From: Streptomyces sp. MNU76
GTDB lineage: Bacteria; Actinomycetota; Actinomycetes; Streptomycetales; Streptomycetaceae
NCBI RefSeq assembly: GCF_020982545.1
Contig: NZ_JAJKLK010000030.1
Location: 310,001 to 374,000 of the forward strand
Direction of reading: 5' to 3'
DNA length: 64,000 nucleotides
Numbering within the stretch: the first letter of the stretch is position 1; every line of letters starts with the position of its first letter. The notes under the pieces are model-generated. The model was not told the origin of the DNA. It did not search any database and saw nothing but the letters and a program-made list of their open reading frames with translations. The translations under genes were made by a program, and so were the position numbers. Shown piece after piece: positions 53,079 through 63,306 of the stretch.

Positions 53079-55541
53079 TCAGTGCCTTGACCGCACGTCG
53101 ATCAGCTCGGTGACGGTGGGACGGGGCCCTTTCGTCCAGCTGTCCTCGATGGCCTGAGTGACCGTTGAGATGGTGTCCTTCGCCCAGGCTCTTGCGCTGG
53201 TGGCAAGGACGATCTCGTTGGCGCTGAGGAGCTGTGCCGCGTGGACGAGCCGGGCCGCCGCCTCCCGGGTGCCTTTCCTGGCTTTGAGGGTGTTGTTGGA
53301 CTTTGCCTCGCCGATGACGATTCGTCCGTCGATGATCAGGCAGAGATCGAGTTCGATGGCACCCTCGGCGTCAGTGATCTTCAGTTCGGGTGACCACAAC
53401 ACCGACATCGTGTTCTGCTGGAGTAGCCGGGTGGCCAGCAGGGGGACGTCACCATTCTGTAGAAGGAGGTCCCGCACCACCTGGTCGAGGGAGTAGTACC
53501 AGTGGGGTTCTGGATCGTTGCTGTACCAGCGGCCGCGGACCAGTGGGCTGGTGTGACCGCATGCTTCGCAGTCGAAGGCTGCCCCGACCTGTTCGATGCG
53601 GTAGAAGGCTTCGAAGCGGCACCGGGCGCAGTTGAGGATCAGGCCGCGGCGCAGGACGTTTGTGGTCAGCAGCCGATCCACGAGGTCGCGGGCGGGGCCG
53701 AACGTGCTGTCCCCAAGGGTCTTTTCGATGTCTTCCAGTGCGACGTAGCCGATGCCGCGGATGGCGTAGCCGGCCCCGTAGTCACCGTCCCGTTTCTTCC
53801 CGGTAGGGAGGAAGGAGTCGAGCACTTTGCGTGCCGGTCCGCGCAGGTCTGCCGCAAGAGCCTCGGGCGAGCCCCACATCTCCGCTGCGATGGCGGCGCG
53901 TAGGCCTGCGTCAGAGCGTTCCACGGTGGCGTCGTGCGCGCGGGCGAGTTCTTCAAACACGCGGTCTGCGGAAGGGAAATGGAGCAGAGGACGAGTGTGT
54001 CTGTCTTCTGGTGTGGCGAATCCCATGTTCGCGGAGATGAACGAGACCGAGTGCCGGGCCGTTCGCGCGATGGTCTCGGGGAACCCATTCGTCTCCTGAA
54101 CAAGACATGAGCCGGGGAGGGCAGCATGTGCGGGGAGGTTGTGGTCGGGAAGCCATACGTCGACGTACCAGTGCAGGTCTGCCCCGAGATGGGCTGCGGC
54201 TTGCGGTTCGGGCAGCTGAAGTGACGTAAGAAGTGAAGTGCTTCCGTTTTCGCGGCTGGTCGGGACTCTCTGGGAAATCCGGCGCGCCTCCGGGTCGGCG
54301 AGAAGAGCGATGCCCTGGTATCCAGCGAGAGCCGCAGGGGTGACAGCTTCAGCTTTCCGGACGTTGAAGGGCACCTGTGGCCCGTCGCCGACACGCATGG
54401 TCATGCCAGTGAACGGAGCATTCAGCTCAGTTGCCAGGTTCTGCAGATCCTCGGGGGAGAGACTGACGCTGGTCAGAAGGATGGGCGGCCTGTGCTGGTC
54501 TCCCACAGAGTAAAAGGACCACAGGGCGCCTCTGACCGCTCGGACGAGCGGATGGTTGTTCGCGAGCAGGCGGGAGGGCATCCACACCGACTGCTGGTAG
54601 AGGCGGTCACACAACTGAGCCAGGGCGTGGTCGTCGGCGGTGTCGCCCACGACCCAGACGATGGGCGAGGACGTGTCGATGCGGGTCAGCCGCTTGGTCC
54701 AGGCTTCGGAGCGGGTGAAGGGGACGCATGCCATGAACTCGTCGGCTGTCAGGGTGTCCGACGGGCCGCCACCGGTCGCAGAGCGGTAGCGGCTTGCCAG
54801 CCTCCAGCCCGTTGCGGGCCGACCGGTGATGGCCAGATGTACGAGTGCCGGCAGGTCCTCTTCCTCCACCGGCAGCTCCACGATGTCAAGCGCGTCCCGG
54901 GCGTGCGGGTGCACGGCGCCGATGCGGGACTCCACCATCAGCGCGAGAGCAGGATCCACGCCAGCCAGGTCGAGCGTGAGCAGAGGCTTGCCCGGCAGTG
55001 TGGGAACGGTCGCCAGCCTTCCCCGCGACGTTCCGCCGTGTTCCACGTGCAGGACGTCTCCCGCTTCGAACCGCTGCTGCGCATGGCGCACCACGCTTTT
55101 GAAGGGAGTGCACCAGTCGTTGACCTGAGCGGCAAGCCCTTCCGCTCCCGGGGCCGGAAGCGGCATCGGGCTCAGGCGCTGCCACACCGTGTCGGTGTCC
55201 TCGTCCTGCCCTCCGAACCGGGCGACCATCGTGTCGACCACCGACGGATCCACGACCGCCAAGTCGCTCAGCGCCAGCTGCAGCAGTGCGATGTGGTCGG
55301 GATCGTGCAGACGCAGTAACGGCAGCAGGACATCGGCCACCGTTGCCTGGGCGGACGGCATGCCGTGCACCGGCAGCACGACGGCGGCTGCTCCGCCCCA
55401 GACCCGGGAGGCGGCGGCCACCGCGCCACGCGCCATCGGGATCCAGCTGTCCAGGGTGTAGTAGGCCAAGGCGAGCCGCGGCGCCCGCAGCCGGACATTG
55501 ACCGGTCGGTATTGCGTCGTTGCCACTGCCTCTCCGTTCAT
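53079..55541 (-). CDS. Large protein with zinc ribbon and PD-(D/E)XK-like nuclease C-terminus
   Basis: The protein has 820 residues from ATG 55541; the frame is open to 55628, so a longer start is possible. The first 550 residues are unrecognised, with beta-rich and mixed segments (NVRLRAPRLALAYYTLDSWI). Near the C-terminus lie two CxxC pairs (LNCARCRFEAF and FDCEACGHTSPL) forming a zinc ribbon, followed by AIELDLCLIIDGRIVIGEAK, the Asp...Glu-x-Lys core of a restriction-endonuclease-like fold. It is on the same strand as gajB, about 220 bases downstream, and so may belong to the same island transcript. Likely a DNA- or RNA-cutting defence protein; its partners are not known. Confidence 0.62.
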   Translation of the reverse strand: MNGEAVATTQYRPVNVRLRAPRLALAYYTLDSWIPMARGAVAAASRVWGGAAAVVLPVHGMPSAQATVADVLLPLLRLHDPDHIALLQLALSDLAVVDPSVVDTMVARFGGQDEDTDTVWQRLSPMPLPAPGAEGLAAQVNDWCTPFKSVVRHAQQRFEAGDVLHVEHGGTSRGRLATVPTLPGKPLLTLDLAGVDPALALMVESRIGAVHPHARDALDIVELPVEEEDLPALVHLAITGRPATGWRLASRYRSATGGGPSDTLTADEFMACVPFTRSEAWTKRLTRIDTSSPIVWVVGDTADDHALAQLCDRLYQQSVWMPSRLLANNHPLVRAVRGALWSFYSVGDQHRPPILLTSVSLSPEDLQNLATELNAPFTGMTMRVGDGPQVPFNVRKAEAVTPAALAGYQGIALLADPEARRISQRVPTSRENGSTSLLTSLQLPEPQAAAHLGADLHWYVDVWLPDHNLPAHAALPGSCLVQETNGFPETIARTARHSVSFISANMGFATPEDRHTRPLLHFPSADRVFEELARAHDATVERSDAGLRAAIAAEMWGSPEALAADLRGPARKVLDSFLPTGKKRDGDYGAGYAIRGIGYVALEDIEKTLGDSTFGPARDLVDRLLTTNVLRRGLILNCARCRFEAFYRIEQVGAAFDCEACGHTSPLVRGRWYSNDPEPHWYYSLDQVVRDLLLQNGDVPLLATRLLQQNTMSVLWSPELKITDAEGAIELDLCLIIDGRIVIGEAKSNNTLKARKGTREAAARLVHAAQLLSANEIVLATSARAWAKDTISTVTQAIEDSWTKGPRPTVTELIDVRSRH

Positions 55542-55757
55542 GAGCCCGTCAGGTAGATCCTTCCGCAGACGCTGAGCAACGGGACGATGTTTGGATTTCT
55601 CGGCAGCGAACCGCTTGACGTACTCCACTCACGTCGGCTGCGGGGGCCACATCAGGCAATGCCCTGAACCCTGACCCGGCGACGGACGGGGCCGCGTGGC
55701 TCTCGTTGCCTCGCCAACAGGCAGGGTCCGGCACGCATGCGGCTTGCCGGGCAGTGG

Positions 55758-57485
55758 TCAGTTGTCGTCCCGTGCCGGAGGCGTGAGCGGGATGGCGTCA
55801 GCCGGGCGGACCAGAACCACGGTGCGGCGGGCCCGGGTAATTGCCACCCGCAGCAGGCGTCGCGCCTCGTCCGTGCGTTTGGCGTCCCACTCTGCGTCGA
55901 GGAGCCGGGAACTGTAGGTTCCCTCGACGATGACGACGCCGTCGAATTCCTTGCCCTTCGAACGGTGGATGCTCATCAGGCTGACGTCTGCGGCTTCCTG
56001 CTGGGATCCGGTGAGGTACTCCTGGCCCAGGGCACGTCTGATCGCGGCGGCCGCGTCGGCGTAGGAGGTGGCGTCCCAGGCCCCGGCAAGCGTCCAGGCG
56101 AGCAGATCGGTCGCTTTGAGCAGGCGCAGCATCCGGACCTGCTTGAACAACTCGTCCAGTTCCGCGGCCCCGGTCAGCAGGGCGCGGGCTTTTTGCCAGT
56201 CGGATACGGGCTGTCCGCTGAGCCGGACGCCGGAGTCGTAGGCGTCGGCGAGTATTTTGGCGGTTTTCGCCCTGACGGTCTTTCCGTCGCGGACGGCGGT
56301 GATGGCGTTGTCGAGGGTCCGCACTGTGGCCCGGGCGCCGAGGGTGCCGTTGCTGTACTTGATGCGGTAGTAGTCGCCGACGGCCTGCAGCGTGCGGGTG
56401 AGGGCCTCTGCGCGGGTCAGGCCCGGCCATTCGAGGACGGACGCGACGACGTAGCCGGCAGCGGCTGAGAGCTCGGCGTCGAACACGAGGTCGTGCTCGA
56501 CAGCGGGCAGCGCGTGCTCCCCGAGCCTGCCGGCGGTGGCGATCTTGTCCGAGATCCGGCCCAGGAAGGCGTTCTCCCTGGCGAGCACCGCGATCGTGGG
56601 CTGCCGACCCAGCTCCTCGGCAAGGTAGCGGCGCAGCGCGGTGACCGCGTAGTGGGCGTACGTTTCGACGGGCGGGCTGCCGTACGCGGTCGGGTAACGG
56701 ATGCGTTTGACGGCGTCCGGCAGAGTTTGGGCGGTGTTGCGCAGGACGGCGTTGGCGTAGTCGAGCAGGCCGCCCGAGGGACTGCGGTGGTTGTCGCCCG
56801 ACAGGTCGAAGCGCCGCGGCTGCAGATACTCGACCGCGTAGTGGATGCGTCGGGCATCCACGCCGGGGACGTAGTCGTAGATCCGCTGGTCCGGATCGGC
56901 CAGGCAGATCACCCTCGAGTTCGCGCTGAACATCTTCACCGCCCGCCACTGGTCGGTGCTGGTGTCCTGGAACTCGTCGACGATGACGGTCGGATACATG
57001 TCCGCGTATAGGTTGCGGACGGCCCTGCTCTTCTCCATCAGGGTGGCGGCCGCGGGGGCGAGCTCGTCGAAGACATACCGGCCCTGGCCGGCCAGCCGGC
57101 GACGCTCCTCGGGCCAGTCGCCGTCGAAGTCGGCACGCAGGCGCTTCTCCCGGTCGGGAGTGATGAACGCGGCCGGCACTCCGGTGAGTAGACGTCCGTG
57201 GCTGCGCACGAGGTCCATGAAGAAGGCGTGGAAGGTACGGATTTCCAGCAGGTCCTGGGCGCGCTGCGGCAGGACGGCGTTCATGCGCTCGCTGATCTGC
57301 AGGACTGCGGCCCGCGAGAAACTCAGGAAGAGCACCCGTTGGCCCGGCTCGAGAGCGTCCAGGTATTCCTTTGTGGCCAGCAGGGCGATGGTGGTCTTGC
57401 CGCTGCCGGGCCCGCCCTCGATGAGGAGATGTCCTGGTGTGCGGAGGATCTCCAGGCGCTTGTCGTCAAGCAGCATCCGTTGCAC
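55758..57485 (-). CDS. gajB: Gabija protein GajB, UvrD-like helicase
   Basis: The protein has 575 residues from GTG 57485, 5 bases after GGAGG. Walker A is EGGPGSGKTTIALL (residues 23-36). The Walker B DExx box is YPTVIVDEFQDTSTDQW near residue 170. Late motifs are SIHRSKGKEFDGVVIVEG and LLRVAITRARRTVVLVRP. This is the short UvrD-type helicase of Gabija. It overlaps the 3' end of gajA by 20 bases, the standard gajAB arrangement. The gene itself is intact, but its partner gajA is disrupted, so the system is probably off. Confidence 0.85.
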   Translation of the reverse strand: MQRMLLDDKRLEILRTPGHLLIEGGPGSGKTTIALLATKEYLDALEPGQRVLFLSFSRAAVLQISERMNAVLPQRAQDLLEIRTFHAFFMDLVRSHGRLLTGVPAAFITPDREKRLRADFDGDWPEERRRLAGQGRYVFDELAPAAATLMEKSRAVRNLYADMYPTVIVDEFQDTSTDQWRAVKMFSANSRVICLADPDQRIYDYVPGVDARRIHYAVEYLQPRRFDLSGDNHRSPSGGLLDYANAVLRNTAQTLPDAVKRIRYPTAYGSPPVETYAHYAVTALRRYLAEELGRQPTIAVLARENAFLGRISDKIATAGRLGEHALPAVEHDLVFDAELSAAAGYVVASVLEWPGLTRAEALTRTLQAVGDYYRIKYSNGTLGARATVRTLDNAITAVRDGKTVRAKTAKILADAYDSGVRLSGQPVSDWQKARALLTGAAELDELFKQVRMLRLLKATDLLAWTLAGAWDATSYADAAAAIRRALGQEYLTGSQQEAADVSLMSIHRSKGKEFDGVVIVEGTYSSRLLDAEWDAKRTDEARRLLRVAITRARRTVVLVRPADAIPLTPPARDDN

Positions 57486-59190
57486 GGCCACCTCCGTCCT
57501 GGCTCGGCTCCTTGGCCTCGGGCTCGTCGGCCGACGAGGACGCGCGCAGGTCGAGGTCGATGTCGAGGAGGAAGTCCGCAAGGCTCGCCGGCAGGTCGGC
57601 CCGGTGCTGGCACAGGCCGACCAGCAGCGCTGCGTAGTCGGGCTTGCGCTTGGTCAGCACCGCGCGGGTCAGTTTCCGGACCGTCTCGTCGGTGTCCTCG
57701 GTGCCGAGCGCACCGGCCTCCCGAGGGTAGTCCGGCCGCCCCGCCGCCTCGCCGAGGAACCGGCGCTGGATCGGCACCGGAACCTCTGCGGCCAGCAGCG
57801 CCTCCACCCCGCTGTAGGCGATGGGCCGGTAGAGGGTGAAGTCGCCGGTCTTCGCGGCGAGTTCGTCGGCGAACGGTTTGTCGGGGGTGTCGTGGATGCC
57901 GTAGACGCGTTTGCCCATCGCCTTGAACAAAGGTGCGAAGAGCGGCACGGACACATCGTTGCCTGCGTCGAAGACACTGACGCCGGCGAGGTCGATGTGC
58001 AGGTAGTCCTTCAGCGACGAGTCCTCGGCCTGGTCCAGGACGTCAGAGATGACGGGCATCAGCGCAGCCTCCGTGGCGCCCTCCACGACGAGGACTGCCC
58101 GGGCCAGGACCGCCTCGGCGAACTGCCTCCGGTTCTGCGTGTACCGCTTGGGCTTGAATCCGTCGGGGAGGGTGATGCCCGCGCTGGTCATCGCACCCTC
58201 CGCGGTGCGGTCCAGGACGACGATCCGGTCCGGAGAGAACCGCTCGATCACATACGGCGAGTGGGACGTCACGATCACCTGCCCCATGTTGCGGACCACG
58301 TGATCGACCAGGCGGCGCTGCGCGTGCGGGGGCAGCGCGATCTCCGGCTCCTCCATCGCGAAGATGACGGACTTCTCGCCCTTCAACTCCGCGATATAGG
58401 TGAGCAGGGCAAAGACCAGCAAGTTCAACGACCCGGTGCTCAGGCGGTTGAACGGGACGCCATGGGTTCCCGGCTGGGTGGCGATGAACAGACGCAGCAC
58501 CTCGCGCAGATGCTCACGCGTCAGCTCCGAGACACGCGTGTCCACCGGATCGTCCGCCGAGGCCAGCGCGAGGAACTTCGCCACGCGGTCCCGCACCTCG
58601 CTCTGGATCTTGACGAAGCCCGAGCCGCCCGTGGCCACGGCAACCGACGCCACATCGGCCAGAGCCTTCTCCCACAACGGCCCCTGCGCCGTCTCCGCCT
58701 CCAAGCGCACGATCGTGTCCAGCAGCGATCCCCGCTGAAACGTCAACGCCCGGTTCCCCGTGCGGTTGGGCCGCAGATACAGAAAGCCGCACAGCCGCTT
58801 GTCGTCCCGCTTGAACGGGACCAGACCGGCTCCCAGCCCGGTCAGCTCCCCGAAAAGATCATCGGCTTCACGCGTCGGGTGAGCAAAGAACGTCCCCCCG
58901 ACAAAATCATCCTCCTCGGGATCGAAGCGTCCCAGGAACACCACCGGCAGAGCCCACTCGCCGGTTTCGGCGTCCGCCACCGCCGCAGGAACGGTATCCA
59001 TGAAGTCCTGCACACGCTCGTCCCACCGCCTCAGATGAGGACCGAACCGGCGCTGCGCCTCGGCAGACAGATCAGTCAGCACCGCCTCGATGCGGACCTC
59101 GGGGAGTTCTCCCTGGACCTCCTGGTAGCGCGCCGCATAGAAGTCGAACTCGTCGATGACGGGCCGACGCAGCATGCGCTCAGGCCCTAG

Positions 59191-60129
59191 GGTGCGTTTC
59201 AGAAGTGGATCTTGATGTGTCAAGATCCACTTTGTGGGACGGCATGATCTGACGAATGCGCAGTGGGCGAAGCTGGAGCCCTTGCTCCCGGTCGGCAAGA
59301 AGCCTGGCCGGCCACCGGTGCACACCAAGCGGCAGTTGATAGACGGCATACGCTGGCGCACCCGCGCAGGTGCTCCGTGGCGGGACGTGCCCGAGCGGTA
59401 CGGCCCGTGGGAAACGGTCTACGGCCTGTTCCGGCGCTGGCAGCGGGACGGCACCTGGCACCGCATCTTCGAGCAGCTCCAGGCCCGGGCCGACGCCGAG
59501 GGACTGATCACCTGGGACGTCTCGGTGGACTCGACCATCGCCCGCGCCCACCAGCATGCGGCCGGTGCCCGCAAAAAGGGGATCTGCAGATCGAGCCGCC
59601 AGGCGGTGTGTTCACCGAGCCCGACGACCACGGGCTCGGACGGTCCCGGGGCGGGCTGACCACCAAGTTGCACCTGGCGGTCGAGCAGGCCCAGAAGCCG
59701 ATGGCCCTGGTCATCACGGCCGGCCAGCGCGGGGACTCCCCACAGTTCCAGGTGGTCCTGGGCCGTATCCGGGTGCCCCGGCTCGGGCCTGGCCGCCCGC
59801 GCACCCGGCCGGACAAGGTGCGTGCCGACAAGGCGTACGGCTCCCGCGCGAACCGCACCTACCTGCGCAAACGTGGCATCCGCTGCACGATCCCGGAGAA
59901 GCGCGACCAGATCGCCAACCGCAAGAAACGCGGTTCCCACGGCGGACGCCCGTGGAAGTTCGACAAGGACGACTACAAGCAGCGCCACGCAGTGGAGTGC
60001 GGAATCAATCGCCTGAAACGGCACCGTGCGGTCGCCACGAGATACGACAAGCTCGCCGTCCGTTACGAAGCGACGGTGCTGGTCGCAGCCATCAACGAGT
60101 GGCTGTGACCAGCACTTTCAAAACGCACC
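59191..60129 (+). mobile_element. IS5-family insertion sequence, 939 bp
   Basis: Imperfect ends, GGTGCGTTTCAGAAGTGG at the left and GGTGCGTTTTGAAAGTGC at the right in reverse complement, flank a two-frame transposase. CTAG occurs at 59187-59190 and at 60130-60133, consistent with a 4-bp duplication at a YTAR target as used by IS5 relatives; because CCTAGG is palindromic the exact border is uncertain by a base or two. Confidence 0.85.
59234..60108 (+). CDS. IS5-family transposase with a -1 frameshift
   Basis: The first frame from GTG 59234 (GRHDLTNAQWAKLEPLLPVG, WDVSVDSTIARAHQHAA) ends at 59659. The second frame, open to 60108, carries GGLTTKLHLAVEQAQKPMAL, VRADKAYGSRANRTYLRKRG and HAVECGINRLKRHRAVATRY, the rest of the DDE catalytic core. 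They join at a run AAAAAGGGG (59573-59581) where the ribosome could slip back one base, giving one transposase of about 290 residues. This is a normal arrangement for such elements. The catalytic Asp, Asp and Glu are DVSVDST, ADKAYG and HAVECGI. Confidence 0.78.
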
Positions 60130-60268
60130 CTAGGACGAGATCGAGGGCCTCGCAGACGGTGGACTTGCCGACGCTGTTGGCGCCCACCAGCAACGACTGG
60201 TCGTCCAGCAGCACCGTGCCGCTGCTGACTCCCCGGAAATTACGCAGCGCCAGCCGCCGTACCTTCAT

Positions 60269-60845
60269 GCGCCCCGTCTCCCCACGGCCCCAAAGAGGAA
60301 GCCGTCCACGGCTCTGCCGTACCGCGGCCCCTCCGCTAACGCCGGCCTTCTCCAATTTTGTCCCCGCATGACCGGCGCAGACAGATTCTAGCCACCGGCA
60401 TTGCACCGCCCCCTCCCGTTATCTGACGGGCCGAACCAGGAGAGGAAACGAACCTGGCTCAGAACGCGAACCGGCCTGGCGAGCCGCGCCCTTCCACGCG
60501 GTGACCCGCCACTCGGGCTCCTCGACGCTGGTCACCGAGGCCTGGCACGGTGGCGGCCTGCGCGAAGACCGCCAAGCCCCTGCGCTGCTGCACAGTGCAT
60601 CGGCCGTTCGGTGCGGTCTGACATCGGGGTGGATGGCACACGGTGAGGCCGGGCCGGTCTCCAGGGGCGACGGGCATGGACCGATCGCGGCGCATCGTGC
60701 ACCGGCAACCTGCCGTGCAGCCTTGGGCCCTGCACAGCTTCTTCCGTAGGTATGCCGCCCGGTACTGCCCCTGTTTCGAAGGCGTCAGCCCGCACTGACG
60801 CCTTCGAAACGACGACCTCGTCCGGCAGGCCATACGTCAGTTTCC
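60269..60845. other. Region upstream of gajA without a gene
   Basis: About 580 bases. The part nearest 60270-60420 should contain the gajA promoter; no consensus is seen. Short ORFs across 60400-60830 are not supported. A 15-bp hairpin lies at 60774-60809. Confidence 0.4.
60774..60809. terminator. Perfect 15-bp hairpin, terminator-like
   Basis: TTTCGAAGGCGTCAG at 60774-60788 pairs perfectly with CTGACGCCTTCGAAA at 60795-60809 around CCCGCA. It lies 37 bases after the stop of the degraded minus-strand gene and has a T-run on either strand, so it could work in both directions. Confidence 0.75.
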
Positions 60846-61420
60846 CTAGGCGTCCTCGATGGCTCCGGCGTTGATCAACGCCACGCGTAGTGCCTCCGCT
60901 CGAGGCTGCCGTCGGCCGGGCTCGCGGCATACAGGCTGGCCACGCGCCAGATGACCCGCCTGCGGCGGTGGCCGCCGACAGAGGCGTGGTTGAGGATGAT
61001 CGCGGCGATGCGCAGGGCGGTGGGGAGCCGGGGAGCGGGCCGCGCGTTGGGCGACGGGGCGGGTGTCCGACAGGCCGGGCTGCCGGTCGATGGTGGCCGT
61101 GGTGAGTTCCAGCCAGGTGTCCTGGTCGATGACGTCCGCGGTGGCGAACCGTCCCGCACCAGACAGGGCGCCGGCCGGCAGGCCCGAGTCGAGGGCGGTG
61201 CGCCAGAGGGTGACCGCCCGCTCGGGTACCCCCGCCTCGGCCGTGCGGCCGGTTTGGGTGGCGAGCAGGAACAGCATCCGGGAGACGGTGTGCTCTCCGC
61301 CTGCACGGTTGGCGAGCCCGGTGAGGCATTACTCGGCGGGGCCGAGCCGCTCGCCTTCCGCAAGCAGCGCGTGGAAGATCCGGACGAGAATCCCATCGGC
61401 TCCCGGGCGAGTGCGGGGCG
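60846..61420 (-). pseudogene. Degraded gene with an in-frame stop and frameshifts
   Basis: Good coding sequence is spread over several minus-strand frames: ADGILVRIFHALLAEGERLG then a TAA stop near 61330, then LFLLATQTGRTAEAGVPERA and DTWLELTTATIDRQPGLS, then in another frame LPTALRIAAIILNHASVGGH and VIWRVASLYAASPADGSLER, and in a third EALRVALINAGAIEDA ending at 60846. The order is collinear, so this is one gene that has collected at least two frameshifts and a stop. Family not recognised. Confidence 0.55.
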
Positions 61421-61835
61421 TGCGGTTGCGCGATGGCGTGACGGCGAGGATGAGCCCGCTGGAGACGACCCTGGTGGGGGATCCCCGGGGTCTACTCATG
61501 GACGAAGGGCCTGAGGATTTCGCACGAGTCGATTCCGCGCGCGCGAAACGTCGCTGACGCCAACGGGTTTCGGGAACCGGTGGCGTGATCGGCGTATGCC
61601 GGCCGGTGTGGTGCGGAAACCGGCTGCTCCGTCAACTCCGCGCGTCACGTCACCGCCCCCCGGGTGGACATGCCAGCCGTCATCCGGGGGCTGCTCTCGG
61701 CCTCGTCCTGCAGGCGTGGCCTGGGTGAACCGTTGTGGTCAGTGGGAGGTGTCGGCTGTTCCCGGTCGCAGCATTTCCGGCATGCGGTTGAGTGCTTCGG
61801 CGGTCCGGGCCTCCTGTTCCTCTTTCGGCAGTCGC
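61421..61835. other. Gap of about 415 bases before the Tn3 fragment
   Basis: No frame reads like a gene. It includes the border where the transposase homology begins, near 61830, and may contain other transposon relics. Confidence 0.35.
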
Positions 61836-63239
61836 CGAGCGCAAGTCCGGCGCGATCCGGCTCACGGCGGCCGAGGCCCAGCCCGAGCCGCGCAACCTGC
61901 GCAGGATCAAGGCCGAGGTACAGAGGCGATGGGGCATCGTGCTGCTCGTCGACATGCTCAAGGAAGCCGTGCTGCGGACCGGCTGCCTGGACGCGGTCAC
62001 CTCCGTCTCCGGCGGCGGCAGCCTCTCGCCGGAGGTCCTGGCCGAACGGCTGCTGTTGGTCATCTACGCGTACGGCACGAACACCGGGATCAAGGCCGTG
62101 GCGTCCGGTGGCCACGGCCACACCGAGGACGAACTGCGCTACGTACGCCGCCGCTACCTGTCGGCGGAGGCCGCTCGCGCCATCGCTATCCAGATCGCGA
62201 ACGCCACCTTCGCCGCCCGCAGCACCGAGTTGTGGGGTCAGGGCTCGACCGCGGTCGCGTCCGACTCCACCCACGTCCGTGCCTACGACCAGAACCTCTT
62301 CACCGAGTGGCACTCGCGCTACGGCGGCCGCGGGTGCTTATCTACTGGCACGTGGAGAAGAAGTTGCTGGCCATCCACTCCCAGCTGATCAACTGCACCG
62401 CCTCCGAGGTCGCCGCGATGATCGAGGGCGCCATGCGGCACGGAACCACCATGGACGTCGAGGCCAACTACACGGACTCGCATGGCCAGTCGGAAATGGG
62501 GTTCGGCATCACGAGGCTGCTGAACTTCGACCTGCTGCCGAGGATCAAGCGGATCAACAAGGTGAAGCTGTACCGGCCTGTGGCCGGCGAACCGGACGCC
62601 TACCCACAGCTGACCCCGGCACTGACCCGGCCGATCCGCTGGGAACTCATCGCCCAGCAGTACGACCAGATGATCAAGTACGCGACCGCGATCCGTACCC
62701 GCACTGCGTCCACGGAGGCGATCCTGCGGCGCTTCACCCGCAACGCCTCCCACCCCACCTACGCGGCGATGCTGGAGGTCGGCCGCGCCCAGAAGACCGT
62801 CTTCGTGGCCCGCTACCTCCGGCTGCGGGACCTCCAGAGGGAGATCGAGGAGGGCCTGAACGCGATGGAGTCCTCCAACGGCGCCAACTCCGTGATCGCC
62901 TATGGCAAGGGCGGGGAGATCGCCTCGAACCGGCGTGACGAGCAGGAGATGTTCGTCCTGTGCCTGCGAATTCTGCAATCGGCCCTGGTCTACGTGAACA
63001 CCCTGATGCTCCAGGACGTTCTCGGCGAGCCGGAGGGGGCCGACCTGCTCACGCCCGCCGACCGGCGCGGCCTGACCCCGCTGTTCTGGTCCCACGTACG
63101 CCCGTACGGGGAGGTGAACCTCGACATGGACGCACGCCTGAGCCTCACCGCACACACCGTACCCGGCCCCCGCGCGTCGACGGAGAGCGCCGTACTCGAC
63201 GAAAGCACGGACAGTGGGGTCGCGTCTCTGGTGAAGTGA
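61836..63239 (+). pseudogene. Tn3-family transposase fragment with a frameshift
   Basis: Homology starts near 61836 (AERKSGAIRLTAAEAQPEPR) and runs through DMLKEAVLRTGCLDAVTSVS, SDSTHVRAYDQNLFTEWHSR. At 62330-62340, GGCCGCGGGTGCTT has lost one G: with it restored the protein reads RYGGRGVLIYWHVEKK and continues in the second frame (TMDVEANYTDSHGQSEMGFG, LLPRIKRINKVKLYRP) to the stop at 63239. The N-terminal half of a normal Tn3 transposase (about 1000 residues) is missing. No terminal repeats or resolvase were found nearby. Confidence 0.82.
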
Positions 63240-63306
63240 CGGGTTGAAGGCACTGATGCCGTGCGCCCTGCATGGCGGGGCAGATCTCTCAACAGGAAGG
63301 GCGAGG

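Larger units (their letters stand above)
57466..60268 (-). pseudogene. gajA: Gabija protein GajA (OLD-like nuclease), interrupted by an IS
   Basis: The N-terminal 45 codons (60268 to 60134) read KVRRLALRNFRG and SLLVGANSVGKSTVCEALD, with Walker A residues about 29-36. The IS at 59191-60129 follows. The rest, 59190 to 57466, starts LGPERMLRRPVIDEF. Removing the IS and one CTAG gives an unbroken 619-residue protein. Later motifs are IFAMEEPEIALPPHAQRRL (Walker B and signature) and a Toprim domain with VLVVEGATEAALMPVISDVL and VYGIHDTPDKPF. In Gabija, GajA is a site-specific DNA nuclease controlled by nucleotide levels. The IS separates the P-loop from the rest, so no working enzyme is expected. 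Confidence 0.87.

Noticed and set aside
53079..57485. Treating the PD-(D/E)XK protein as a third Gabija gene
   Set aside because: Gabija is a two-gene system and a gap of about 220 bases separates them; a functional link is only possible.
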